NCBI RefSeq assembly: GCF_900215315.1
Contig: NZ_OBEB01000002.1
Span: forward strand, 62,001-126,000
Length of the DNA stretch: 64,000 bases
From: Arsukibacterium tuosuense
Lineage (GTDB): Bacteria; Pseudomonadota; Gammaproteobacteria; Enterobacterales; Alteromonadaceae
Direction of reading: 5' to 3'
Below, one piece after another: positions 17,411 through 26,356 of this stretch. The translations under genes and the position numbers were made by a program. Below the pieces are notes generated by a model. The model ran no database searches and was not told the origin of the DNA. It saw nothing but the letters and a program-made list of their open reading frames with translations. Each line of letters opens with the position of its first letter. The stretch's first letter is position 1.

Positions 17411-19627
17411 ATGAACCTTATTGATATCATCGCAATATATTTGTATGCATTGAAAAATGTCGCTTTGGTGTTGCTGGTGTTATTGCTGTTTTTTGCGCTG
17501 GACGACTTGTTTATTGATATATATTACTGGTTGCGGCGATCATGGCGCGGACTAACGATATATCGCAATCGCTCTGTGTTTGATGAGCAACAGCTATATT
17601 TTTGCAAAGAGAAACCAATAGCAATCATGATTCCAGCGTGGCAGGAAGTCGGGGTTGTGGGCAAAATGGCAGAACTTGCTGCATCTGAACTTGATTACGA
17701 AAATTATCAGATTTTTGTAGGGACTTACCCTAACGATCCTGGTACACAGGAAGATGTTGATGCCGTCTGCCGGCGTTTTCCAAATATCCATAAGGTTGTT
17801 TGTGCCCGTCCGGGACCAACCAGTAAAGCAGATTGTCTTAATAATGTTATTACGTCAATTCTCGAGTTTGAGCGGCGGTCTAAAGTAAAATTTTCCGGTT
17901 TTGTGTTGCACGATGCTGAGGATGTGATTTCGGCAATGGAGTTACGGTTATTCAACTATTTACTTCCCCGAAAAGATCTCATTCAACTGCCAGTGTATCC
18001 TTTTGCCACTGGCGCCTTGCATTTTACCTCAGGTCATTATCTGGATGAGTTTTCTGAGATGCATGGCAAGGACGTGGTGGTGCGGGAAGCTATTGTTGGT
18101 CAGGTACCGAGTGCCGGGGTTGGCACCTGTTTTAGCCGCAGGGCTATCCTGAAGCTTTCTGAAGAAGGCGATGGTTTGCCGTTTGATGTGCAATCGCTGA
18201 CAGAAGATTATGATATTGGCTTCCGGATGAAGCAGTGGGGCATGGAAGAGATTTTTGTACGCTTCTCGGTAACCAATAACAAACTGGCAGCATTTGCAGA
18301 GAAGAACCGCAGTCGCAGCAAGATCGATGGTAATGTCGTCTGCGTCAGAGAATATTTCCCGGAAACCTTTCAAACAGCAGTCAGGCAAAAAAGTCGTTGG
18401 ATTATAGGCATCGTATTTCAAGGCATAAAAGTACATAAGTGGAGCAAAGACTGGAAGCTGAATTACTTCCTATGGCGCGACCGCAAAGGTGTTGTGAGCT
18501 ATTTTGTCAGCTTTCTGGCTAATATCATTTTTATTCAGTTGGCCTTGTTGTGGCTGTATCAGGCGATAGCACCAAATGCTTATAACTTTATCGGTGTTTT
18601 TTCGGATGACCCGATAATAATTGCCTTATTAAGTTTAAATTTAGTTTTTTTCCTTAACCGCATACTGCAACGGATGATTTTTGTCCGGCGATACTATGGC
18701 ATAGTGCAGGCATTTCTATCTGTACCACGTCAGCTATGGGGAAATATTATCAACTTTTTTGCCAATGTCCGGGCAATTCGCCAGGTTGTTCAATATGGCG
18801 ATCCTCGACGGGTAGCATGGGATAAAACTCAGCATCAGTATCCAACAGTTAGTGAGCGGAGTCTCGGATCATCTCTTGGCTCTATTTTAATGCAGCAGGG
18901 TGTAATTAGAACTGATCAGCTTAATACAGCGCTGGAGCACAGAGTTCGTGGCGAGAGACTTGGTCAGGCCATGTTACGCTTGGAACTGATTTCTCCTGTA
19001 CAGTTGGCAGAGGCTCTGGCTTTACAGGCATCAACAGAGTGTCGGCTGATAGATCCTTTCATGTTGGAAGCAAAACCTATTGTCCAGTTTCCGGAGCGGC
19101 TGGCTTTTAAATATGCAGTACTGCCCATTGGTATGGAAGATGGCACTTTGCTACTCGCCAAGGAAAGCGCTTTGTCACCTGTAGCGCAGGGCGCTATTGA
19201 GCGTCTTTTACAACGTAAAGTCCGCTATGTTATATGCCAGGCTGGAGCGGTAACACTGGGTTTGCGTTACTGGTATATGTTTGATAAATCCTGTAATCCG
19301 GAGCAGCAACTGGCACAGTGGTGTAGCGATGGTGACATCTCTGAATCTGCTGTCAAAACTCTGAGGGAGCGATATTTCTCTTGTCAGCTCATGCTCGGAG
19401 AAGCGCTGCTGCAGGCTTCGTTGCTTGAACCTGCTTTGATAAATCAGGTAATGATGGGCTATGAATATGACGGTAATCTTAAACTGGGTGCCTACCTTGT
19501 GCAGGAGCAGCTAATCTCTGAGCAAGTCCTCGAACAAACCCTAATGCTGCAACAGTCGGTCCAAAAGTCTTTACAACAATTATTTGCTGAATATAAACAA
19601 GCGTCAGGCGAGGCAGTCATAGCATGA
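17411..19627 (+). CDS. nfrB: NfrB-like c-di-GMP-controlled membrane glycosyltransferase
   Basis: This 738-residue inner-membrane protein closely resembles E. coli NfrB. After an N-terminal helix (about 7-35) comes a GT2 catalytic domain with HDAED at 167-171, TED at 264-266 and QKSRW at 326-330, plus VGTYPNDPGTQ and ARPGPTSKADCLNN. Membrane helices follow at about 365-440. The C-terminal MshEN-type segment starts at about 481 (LGSILMQQGVI, then LGQAMLRLELI), a known c-di-GMP-binding design. In E. coli, NfrB with NfrA makes and exports an amino-sugar polysaccharide used by phage N4. The ATG at 17411 aligns with the E. coli start; a GTG 12 bp upstream is also open. It overlaps nfrA by 4 bp. Confidence 0.93.
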   Translation: MNLIDIIAIYLYALKNVALVLLVLLLFFALDDLFIDIYYWLRRSWRGLTIYRNRSVFDEQQLYFCKEKPIAIMIPAWQEVGVVGKMAELAASELDYENYQIFVGTYPNDPGTQEDVDAVCRRFPNIHKVVCARPGPTSKADCLNNVITSILEFERRSKVKFSGFVLHDAEDVISAMELRLFNYLLPRKDLIQLPVYPFATGALHFTSGHYLDEFSEMHGKDVVVREAIVGQVPSAGVGTCFSRRAILKLSEEGDGLPFDVQSLTEDYDIGFRMKQWGMEEIFVRFSVTNNKLAAFAEKNRSRSKIDGNVVCVREYFPETFQTAVRQKSRWIIGIVFQGIKVHKWSKDWKLNYFLWRDRKGVVSYFVSFLANIIFIQLALLWLYQAIAPNAYNFIGVFSDDPIIIALLSLNLVFFLNRILQRMIFVRRYYGIVQAFLSVPRQLWGNIINFFANVRAIRQVVQYGDPRRVAWDKTQHQYPTVSERSLGSSLGSILMQQGVIRTDQLNTALEHRVRGERLGQAMLRLELISPVQLAEALALQASTECRLIDPFMLEAKPIVQFPERLAFKYAVLPIGMEDGTLLLAKESALSPVAQGAIERLLQRKVRYVICQAGAVTLGLRYWYMFDKSCNPEQQLAQWCSDGDISESAVKTLRERYFSCQLMLGEALLQASLLEPALINQVMMGYEYDGNLKLGAYLVQEQLISEQVLEQTLMLQQSVQKSLQQLFAEYKQASGEAVIA

Positions 19628-22557
19628 GCCGGTTTTTCTGCTGTCTAATAATGTTATGCAGCGTTACATTGCATGCGCAGGAATGGCGTGATGGCCTGAG
19701 TGAACTACAGCAAAGTCGTGCTTACCCATATGTTGAAAAGTCGTTTGCGCTAAAACGGCAACGACATTTTGCAGCAGCAGCGGTTGAACTTGAAAAAGCA
19801 CTACAGGTATTACCAGCCCATGCGCCTTTGCTGGACATGTTGTTTGATGCCCAGTTGGCTGTCCCTGACCCAGCGTCAGCTCTGGTTACTTATCAGCGTC
19901 TGCCAGAATCGCTGCGTGAAGATAAACTACTTCGTATTGCCCAAACTCAGCTAGATATACAACAACCGCTGGCATTGGCGGAATATTCGGGATTGTTGGC
20001 GACATTAAGCGTAGCAGAACAGCATCAGCTTTTAGGGCTGATCACACAACACTTAATTGCTAACCAAAGAATGCAGCAGGCGTTTAATTGGCTGCAGGAT
20101 AAAACCGAATTACCTGACAGCCTGTTGTTGCAACGAGCCGAACTTGCTGACCAGCTTTCGCTGCCACAACAGGTAATTGCAGATACCGAATCTGTCTCAG
20201 AACTACAGCTAACTGGACGGGACTGGCTGCGGTACAGCCTGGCTTTGTTGCAACAGGGTAAACAAGGGCAGGCCATACAATTGGCTAAACAACGAAGTAC
20301 TGAAGAGTGGGCAAGCAGTTTTTTCCGGCAATTGCTGCAAAGTCAATTGTCTGCGAACGACTGGGCAGGAGCAGAACAGACCTTCAAGTGGTTAGTCCAA
20401 CATACGAGTCTGACTCCGGCTGAACACTTGCAACGATATCAAAGTGCACTTAACAATAAGAATACCGCATTAGCGAAAAGGCTAATTGTTGATCTGCAGC
20501 TGAATTGTCTTGATAAAGTTGCAATGTATTTGCAGGCAGAGGCAGGCGACGAAGCAAGAGCTCAGTTTGAAACATGTCCAGTGCAGCAGCGTGCTGAATG
20601 GTTGACATACGCTGATCGCTGGCTATCTGCCGATGCTCTGGAAGCAATAACCATACATGATGCAACACTAGCAAAACGACAAGCCGAGATGGTGTTACAA
20701 AAACGCATTGCTGCCAATGATTATCAGACATTATTAAAGCGAAAGTTTTCGCAGCCTTTGCGACAACAGGATTACAACTTGTTGATTACCAGTATCAATG
20801 CGTTGACAGACACCACAACACAACGCATGTACCTTGAAGCACTGTACCAGGTAATGCCTGATGATTACCTTCTGGATCAGTTAAGCTTTCTTTATATTGA
20901 GACACAACAATCACTGCAGGCGCTCAAGCTGTTGGAGGATGCGTTACCCTTTTCCACAGAAGCGATGGCGCGTGGCGTGTTGCCTGAGCGGTTACTTAAT
21001 TTATTGCAACAACAAAACATCGAACAAATCGCCACTGTGCTGCAAAAACTAGAAGGTTGGTCAATATTGACGGCTGAGCGCGCTGAGCTTTGGCGAATTG
21101 CTGGCCGTTGTAAGCAAGCAGAGCAATTGCTTACGCCTGCCCCGCAGGATGCGTCAGGCTGGAAAACGCTGGCTCTTTGCGCCAATAATCAGCAACCGGC
21201 GGCTGCTATACAGTTTTGGCAGCAGGCATATCAACTGCAGCCTGATCCGACATATCTGCAACAGATAGCTTACCAATATCAGTCAATGAAACAGCCGGCC
21301 CAGGCATTAGAATACTTACAACAGTTACCTGCAAAGTTGTTACTGCCAGCAGATTGGCTCAGCATGGCAGAGCTGGCGTTGCAAATTGGCGATAGTGTAA
21401 CAGCCGCTGACTATTTGCAGCAGGTTCAAACACAATTGCCAGTTGAACGAGCCCGGCAGCATGCTATTCAGGCCGCATTGTTCCAACAGTTAAACCAACC
21501 ATCTCAGGCATTCCAAAATTGGCAGGATGCCGCAACACTGCAGCCACAAAACGCTGAATATCAATTGGCGTATGCTTATGTATTGGCAGAGAATGAGCCT
21601 GAAAAAGCACTTGAGGTTATGACAAGTATACAGAAGGCTGGCCATAAGTTTGATGCAACAGGAAGCGCGCAGCTGGCCTATTTGAATAAGCGACTGGGCA
21701 ATTCTGACGCAACACAGTACTGGACAGGTTCGGCACTATTGCAATATCAGCAGCAGGATTTTGTAAGTAATTCAGAGCTGAATAATCAGTTCAGTTTGCT
21801 TCGCTTGCAGCAGCAATTGCAGTCATCCTGGCGGTTTAGTAGTAGTGTCAATCTGACTAGCGGCGCGATAACTGGCGAGCGACTTGTCGCTAGCAACGCT
21901 GAACTGGCCAGGAATGGGATGGCACTTAAGGCCGAGTATTTCCTGGACCCGCTGCAACAAGATTTATCGTTGTATGCAATAGTAGCCAGCAATGGCAATG
22001 ATTCTCCCTGGCAAAACCTGGGACAGCAATATGGTGTCAGCTATAAACCTGTTTCAAATCTGAATCTTTGGTTAAGTGCAGGGATAGAGCAATACCCCCT
22101 GGCCGAGGGCGATTGGCACAGCTTACTTCGCATCAATGCCGATTTACTCAATACCACCCCCTGGCAGGCAGAGTGGCGGCCATCGCAGCAGCGATGGTGG
22201 GAGCGAAAACTTTATATTGATACGGTGTGGTGGCCAGACTCTGGCAGCCGGCTGGCTCAGTTACGCTATGATCAAGGGCGGGTATGGAAACTTAATACTC
22301 TGACAGCGCAAGCCATAAAGTGGTATGGTTTGGCTCAGTTTGACTACCGGCGTCAGGCTTTAGAAACAGGCCGGCCAGTAAGTGGAAACCAGCTTAGCAC
22401 GGGTATGGGATTGCAATGGCGTTTTTGGCCTGGTCAGCTTCCCGTGTTGTTGGAAAAACAGCGCTTTGAGGTAAATGCAGAATGGCAATATCAGCTGGCA
22501 GGCGACTTAAATCAGCGACAGCATGCTTTGTTGTTGCAATTTTACTTAGCCTGGTAG
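19624..22557 (+). CDS. nfrA: NfrA-like TPR outer-membrane protein
   Basis: This 977-residue protein has a signal peptide (MSRFFCCLIMLCSVTLHAQ), a long helical TPR region (about 25-670, very rich in Gln, Leu and Ala), and a C-terminal region (about 690-977) that looks like an outer-membrane beta-barrel ending in an aromatic residue (LLLQFYLAW). This matches the plan of E. coli NfrA, the outer-membrane partner of NfrB and receptor of phage N4; sequence conservation of the TPR part appears low. The ATG overlaps the nfrB stop (ATGA), so translation is probably coupled. The likely role is export of the polymer made by NfrB. Confidence 0.85.
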   Translation: MSRFFCCLIMLCSVTLHAQEWRDGLSELQQSRAYPYVEKSFALKRQRHFAAAAVELEKALQVLPAHAPLLDMLFDAQLAVPDPASALVTYQRLPESLREDKLLRIAQTQLDIQQPLALAEYSGLLATLSVAEQHQLLGLITQHLIANQRMQQAFNWLQDKTELPDSLLLQRAELADQLSLPQQVIADTESVSELQLTGRDWLRYSLALLQQGKQGQAIQLAKQRSTEEWASSFFRQLLQSQLSANDWAGAEQTFKWLVQHTSLTPAEHLQRYQSALNNKNTALAKRLIVDLQLNCLDKVAMYLQAEAGDEARAQFETCPVQQRAEWLTYADRWLSADALEAITIHDATLAKRQAEMVLQKRIAANDYQTLLKRKFSQPLRQQDYNLLITSINALTDTTTQRMYLEALYQVMPDDYLLDQLSFLYIETQQSLQALKLLEDALPFSTEAMARGVLPERLLNLLQQQNIEQIATVLQKLEGWSILTAERAELWRIAGRCKQAEQLLTPAPQDASGWKTLALCANNQQPAAAIQFWQQAYQLQPDPTYLQQIAYQYQSMKQPAQALEYLQQLPAKLLLPADWLSMAELALQIGDSVTAADYLQQVQTQLPVERARQHAIQAALFQQLNQPSQAFQNWQDAATLQPQNAEYQLAYAYVLAENEPEKALEVMTSIQKAGHKFDATGSAQLAYLNKRLGNSDATQYWTGSALLQYQQQDFVSNSELNNQFSLLRLQQQLQSSWRFSSSVNLTSGAITGERLVASNAELARNGMALKAEYFLDPLQQDLSLYAIVASNGNDSPWQNLGQQYGVSYKPVSNLNLWLSAGIEQYPLAEGDWHSLLRINADLLNTTPWQAEWRPSQQRWWERKLYIDTVWWPDSGSRLAQLRYDQGRVWKLNTLTAQAIKWYGLAQFDYRRQALETGRPVSGNQLSTGMGLQWRFWPGQLPVLLEKQRFEVNAEWQYQLAGDLNQRQHALLLQFYLAW

Positions 22558-23396
22558 CGTGCCAGTCAAACAGTAGTTCACATGGTAAAACGGTATTTTA
22601 TCAACCGCTTAATCAGGACAGAACGGTCAGTCAGGTACAATGGCAGCAGCTGTTTGAAGCAGCTGCTAATCACGGTTACCGCTCATTGGTAGTACAGTGG
22701 ACGCGGTACGACAACGTTGACTTTATGGCGCAAGATGCGCAGTTGAAAAAGGTACTGCAAGCAGCAGAGCAATTTAACTTTACTATTTGGCTGGGGTTGA
22801 ACAGCGATGCCAGTTACTTTAGCCAAATGCAGCAACCTGAAGATGAGCGGCGACGTTACTTCAAACTGCAGCTGGCGCATAACTTATTGCAACTGAATCG
22901 TTTAAAAAAGCAAATGCTTGTGCCAGCAGCAAACTTTGCCGGTTGGTATCTGCCGGTTGAACTGAATGATACAGATTTTTCTACACAAGCTCAGATATCA
23001 TGGTTGGCGGCTGAACTAAGGTTATTTAAAAGCAGTGTCAAGGAAGCCGTGGCAGTAAGTGCATTTAGTAATGGCCAATTGTCAGACAATGAGTACCTGG
23101 GGGCGCTGCAGCAAATATCGGATACTGGCTTTCACATTTGGTTGCAAGACGATGCTGGGGTGGGCTTTAAGTCACCAGCCCGGCGGCAGGCGCTGCTGGC
23201 GCAACTGCCTTGTCGTTTTGCGGTAATTTCAGAGCATTTTCGTCAGTTAACCACCCATGAGTTAGCCTTTCAGGCCAGAGCGGCATCGAATGAAGAAATC
23301 GCTCTGGCACAACGGGCGATTAAAGGCTGCCATGCTCAAATCGTATTTTCACTTCGCTACCTGCCTTTTGCTGAAGGGGTGTTAGTCTACAAATAA
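22482..23396 (+). CDS. DUF4434-type lipoprotein (TIM-barrel, glycosidase-like) of the nfr locus
   Basis: This 304-residue protein has a lipoprotein signal (ILLSLVAC, cysteine near residue 27). The rest looks like a TIM barrel of the DUF4434 kind: VFYQPLNQDRTVSQVQWQQL, then YRSLVVQWTRYDNVDF, and GWYLPVELNDTDF with an acidic residue in a catalytic-type position. Such proteins occur beside polysaccharide synthases and may trim or bind the polymer; the activity here is unproven. The reading frame begins 76 bp inside the end of nfrA. No later start retains the signal peptide, so the overlap is probably real. It closes the nfrB-nfrA operon. Confidence 0.78.
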   Translation: MAISAGRRLKSATACFVVAILLSLVACQSNSSSHGKTVFYQPLNQDRTVSQVQWQQLFEAAANHGYRSLVVQWTRYDNVDFMAQDAQLKKVLQAAEQFNFTIWLGLNSDASYFSQMQQPEDERRRYFKLQLAHNLLQLNRLKKQMLVPAANFAGWYLPVELNDTDFSTQAQISWLAAELRLFKSSVKEAVAVSAFSNGQLSDNEYLGALQQISDTGFHIWLQDDAGVGFKSPARRQALLAQLPCRFAVISEHFRQLTTHELAFQARAASNEEIALAQRAIKGCHAQIVFSLRYLPFAEGVLVYK

Positions 23397-23515
23397 TACT
23401 GTTTTCACCTTTTCTGCTTATGCACCAGACATCATCTTGCCTGACAAAACGTAATAACTCTGCTCAATACACGGTCACCACCGTGAACAAATCTGTAATC
23501 TGGCGACACCGAAAC

Positions 23516-23562
23516 TTGCCAAGCGATAAAAACGGCGTAGAATATGTTTCGTTTCGAAACAT
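23516..23562 (+). promoter_or_regulatory. Promoter and DeoR-type operator of glmR-glmS
   Basis: A -35 box TTGCCA (23516-23521) and a -10 box TAGAAT (23538-23543) are separated by 16 bp. A perfect inverted repeat ATGTTTCGTTTCGAAACAT (23544-23562, 8-bp arms, 3-bp spacer) follows at the start-site region. TTTCG-containing palindromes are typical DeoR/GlpR-family operators. This suggests that the regulator encoded next controls its own operon. Confidence 0.75.
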
Positions 23563-23586
23563 CATCGAAAGAAAAAAGTAAAATCT

Positions 23587-24354
23587 ATGAATAAACGCAA
23601 TACCCAACAGCGACGCCATCTGATCGTCAGCCAACTGCAGCAGCAGGGCGAGCTTTCAGTAGAGCAACTGGCCGAACAATTTCAGACCTCTGAAGTAACG
23701 ATTCGGAAAGACTTAACCGTGCTGGAGCAGGCGGGTTTATTGCTACGGCGCTATGGTGGCGCGGTACCGGTACCGCAGGACTTTATTGCCGACTCCAGTT
23801 TTGAAAAAGTTTCAAAGCGAAAGCTGGCGATTGCCAAAGCCGCTGCAGGTCTGATTAAAGATCATTACCGGATTATTATCGACAGCGGCCGCACCACCGC
23901 CGCGTTATTGCCTGAACTGGCCAGTAAGCAAGGCCTGGTGGTAATGACTAACTCATTGGGTATTGCCAATGCCCTGCGCGAACTGGAGAACGAACCCACC
24001 CTGCTGATGACCGGCGGGACCTGGGATCCGCAATCGGAAGCCTTTCAGGGCCAGCTGGCTGAGCAGGTGTTGCGCGCCTATGATTTTGATCAACTGTTTA
24101 TTGGTGCCGATGGCATAGATTTGGCGCGCGGCACCACCACTTATAACGAGCTGTACAGTTTAAGCCGGGTAATGGCCGAGAGCGCGCGCGAAGTCATTGT
24201 TATGCTGGAATCGGACAAGTTGGGGCGGAAAATTCATAACCTGGAACTGCCCTGGGCCATGGTAAAAGTGCTGGTGAGCGACGATGGATTAAGCGACGAG
24301 GCCGCGGCCCGGATAATTGAACAAGGGGTGAAGGTGATCAGGGTTCATGCCTGA
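23587..24354 (+). CDS. glmR: DeoR/GlpR-family regulator of glmS
   Basis: This 255-residue regulator has an N-terminal winged helix (1-60) with the family signature QLAEQFQTSEVTIRKDL and RRYGGA, and a C-terminal sugar-phosphate sensor domain (about 75-250) with IIDSGRTTAALLPEL, VMTNSLGIANAL, MTGGTWDP and FIGADGID. It stands 49 bp before glmS in the same direction. In Pseudomonas and relatives a DeoR-type GlmR next to glmS adjusts amino-sugar synthesis, so the effector is probably a glucosamine or GlcNAc phosphate. A perfect palindrome just upstream is a likely autoregulatory site. Confidence 0.88.
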   Translation: MNKRNTQQRRHLIVSQLQQQGELSVEQLAEQFQTSEVTIRKDLTVLEQAGLLLRRYGGAVPVPQDFIADSSFEKVSKRKLAIAKAAAGLIKDHYRIIIDSGRTTAALLPELASKQGLVVMTNSLGIANALRELENEPTLLMTGGTWDPQSEAFQGQLAEQVLRAYDFDQLFIGADGIDLARGTTTYNELYSLSRVMAESAREVIVMLESDKLGRKIHNLELPWAMVKVLVSDDGLSDEAAARIIEQGVKVIRVHA

Positions 24355-24403
24355 TTCACCCGCTCAAATTAAGCTGCATTTAACGGATTAACGGAGATAA
24401 ATT

Positions 24404-26233
24404 ATGTGTGGAATAGTCGGCGCTGTGGCGCAACGTGATGTCGTGGATATTCTGGTTGAAGGCCTGCGCCGCCTCGAGTATCGGGGTTATGACTCAGCGG
24501 GTGTCGCTGTGGTTAACGCCAGTGGCGAACTGACCCGGTTACGCCGTTTAGGCAAAGTAAAAGAGTTAGCCGATGCCGTTGCGGCGACACCTGCGACCGG
24601 TGGTACCGGTATCGCCCATACCCGTTGGGCCACTCATGGTGAACCGAGCGAGCGCAATGCGCACCCACATGTATCGAGCAATATTACCGTGGTACATAAC
24701 GGCATTATCGAAAACCACAGTCCGCTGCGTGACGCATTAAAAGCCAAAGGCTATGTCTTTACCTCAGACACCGACACCGAAGTTATTGCTCATCTGGTAG
24801 AAGAAGAGCTGAAAAGCGCCGGTTCGTTGTTAGCGGCAGTGCAAAAGTCGGTGAAACAGTTGCATGGTGCCTATGGCACAGTGCTGCTGGATAAAACCGA
24901 TGCCAGCCGGGTAGTGGTCGCCCGTTCAGGCAGCCCCTTGGTGATTGGCCTGGGCATTGGTGAGAACTTTATCGCTTCAGATCAGCTGGCATTATTGCCG
25001 GTGACCCGCCGCTTTATCTTTCTGGAAGAGGGCGACGTGGCAGAGATCACCCGGCATAGCGTCAGTATTTTTGATAAAGCAGGTAACGCCGTCGAGCGCG
25101 AAGTACATGAGTCGAACGTCAGCTACGATGCCGGGGATAAAGGCCAGTATCGTCACTTTATGCTTAAAGAAATTTACGAACAGCCGCATGCTATCAATAA
25201 CACCCTGGAAGGACGGTTAAGCAGTGATTCGGTGCTGGACGAAACCTTTGGTAATGGTGCAGCCGAGCTGTTCAAAAAAGTTAAGCACGTGCAAATTGTT
25301 GCCTGTGGTACCAGTTATCACTCCGGTATGGTTGCGCGCTACTGGTTGGAATCGTTAGGTGGTATTTCCTGTAACGTAGAAATTGCCTCTGAATTCCGTT
25401 ACCGCAAATCGTTCGTGCAACCGAACAGCCTGCTGGTCAGTATTTCCCAGTCGGGCGAAACCGCCGATACCTTAGCCGCGCTGCGCCTGGCTAAAGAAGC
25501 GGGCTATGTTGGCAGCTTAACCATTTGTAATGTGGCGGGCTCCTCCCTGGTGCGCGAATCTGATTTAGCCTTTATGACCCGCGCCGGCGCCGAGATTGGT
25601 GTGGCCTCTACCAAAGCCTTTACCACCCAGTTGGTTGGCCTGGCCATGTTAACCCTGGCCATTGGCAAATATAACGGCTTAACGGCGACCCAACAGCGCG
25701 AACTGACTGCAGCACTGCAAAGTTTACCGGGCAAACTGGAGCAAACCCTGGCGCTGGCGCCACAAATTGAAGCGCTGGCACAAGAGTTTGCTGACAAGCA
25801 CCACGCATTGTTTTTAGGCCGTGGCGATCAGTACCCTATCGCGATGGAAGGGGCGTTAAAGCTAAAAGAAATTTCTTACATCCATGCTGAAGCTTATGCA
25901 GCAGGCGAGCTGAAACACGGCCCGCTGGCGCTGATTGACGCCGATATGCCAATTATCGTGGTTGCACCAAATAACGACCTGCTGGAAAAGCTGAAATCGA
26001 ACGTCGAAGAAGTACGGGCCCGCGGCGGTATTTTATACGTATTCGCTGATACCGATGCCAAATTCCAGTCCGACGCTACTATGCGGGTGATTAACGTGCC
26101 ACACGTCGCCGACATCCTGGCGCCTATTGTCTACACCCTGCCACTGCAGTTATTAAGCTACTACGTCGCCATTATCAAAGGCACCGACGTCGACCAGCCA
26201 CGTAACCTGGCAAAATCGGTTACGGTGGAATAA
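24404..26233 (+). CDS. glmS: Glutamine-fructose-6-phosphate aminotransferase
   Basis: This 609-residue enzyme (E. coli 609) makes glucosamine-6-phosphate from fructose-6-P and glutamine, feeding GlmM and GlmU. The mature N-terminal cysteine is Cys2 (MCGIVGAV), the nucleophile of the glutaminase domain (about 1-240), which also has [13 protein letters not shown]. Two SIS domains follow: [18 protein letters not shown] and STKAFTTQL. The C-terminus [13 protein letters not shown] is the highly conserved segment whose DNA is the recognition sequence for Tn7. AACGGAG lies upstream of the ATG. A second, diverged copy of this 3' end occurs at 27641-27682. Confidence 0.99.
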   Translation: MCGIVGAVAQRDVVDILVEGLRRLEYRGYDSAGVAVVNASGELTRLRRLGKVKELADAVAATPATGGTGIAHTRWATHGEPSERNAHPHVSSNITVVHNGIIENHSPLRDALKAKGYVFTSDTDTEVIAHLVEEELKSAGSLLAAVQKSVKQLHGAYGTVLLDKTDASRVVVARSGSPLVIGLGIGENFIASDQLALLPVTRRFIFLEEGDVAEITRHSVSIFDKAGNAVEREVHESNVSYDAGDKGQYRHFMLKEIYEQPHAINNTLEGRLSSDSVLDETFGNGAAELFKKVKHVQIVACGTSYHSGMVARYWLESLGGISCNVEIASEFRYRKSFVQPNSLLVSISQSGETADTLAALRLAKEAGYVGSLTICNVAGSSLVRESDLAFMTRAGAEIGVASTKAFTTQLVGLAMLTLAIGKYNGLTATQQRELTAALQSLPGKLEQTLALAPQIEALAQEFADKHHALFLGRGDQYPIAMEGALKLKEISYIHAEAYAAGELKHGPLALIDADMPIIVVAPNNDLLEKLKSNVEEVRARGGILYVFADTDAKFQSDATMRVINVPHVADILAPIVYTLPLQLLSYYVAIIKGTDVDQPRNLAKSVTVE

Positions 26234-26249
26234 GGTACTGTAATAACGT

Positions 26250-26286
26250 TAAAGGCCATCAACAGTATATTGTGATGGCCTTTTTA
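26250..26286 (+). terminator. glmS terminator
   Basis: An 11-bp stem AAAGGCCATCA / TGATGGCCTTT with an 11-base loop is followed by a T run. It starts 17 bp after the glmS stop. The canonical Tn7 insertion point, about 25 bp past glmS, would fall in this stem; it is not interrupted. Confidence 0.92.
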
Positions 26287-26356
26287 TCTGTTGAGTTTGG
26301 AGGTTTTTAAGAGCCTGCTTTCAGTTTGAAATTCGGCTCTAAGCGCTGCATGATGG

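Noticed and set aside
26234-26356. A Tn7 insertion right after glmS
   Set aside because: The glmS terminator is intact and no tns gene or Tn7 end was seen; only the duplicated glmS tail and Fic gene hint at past insertion.
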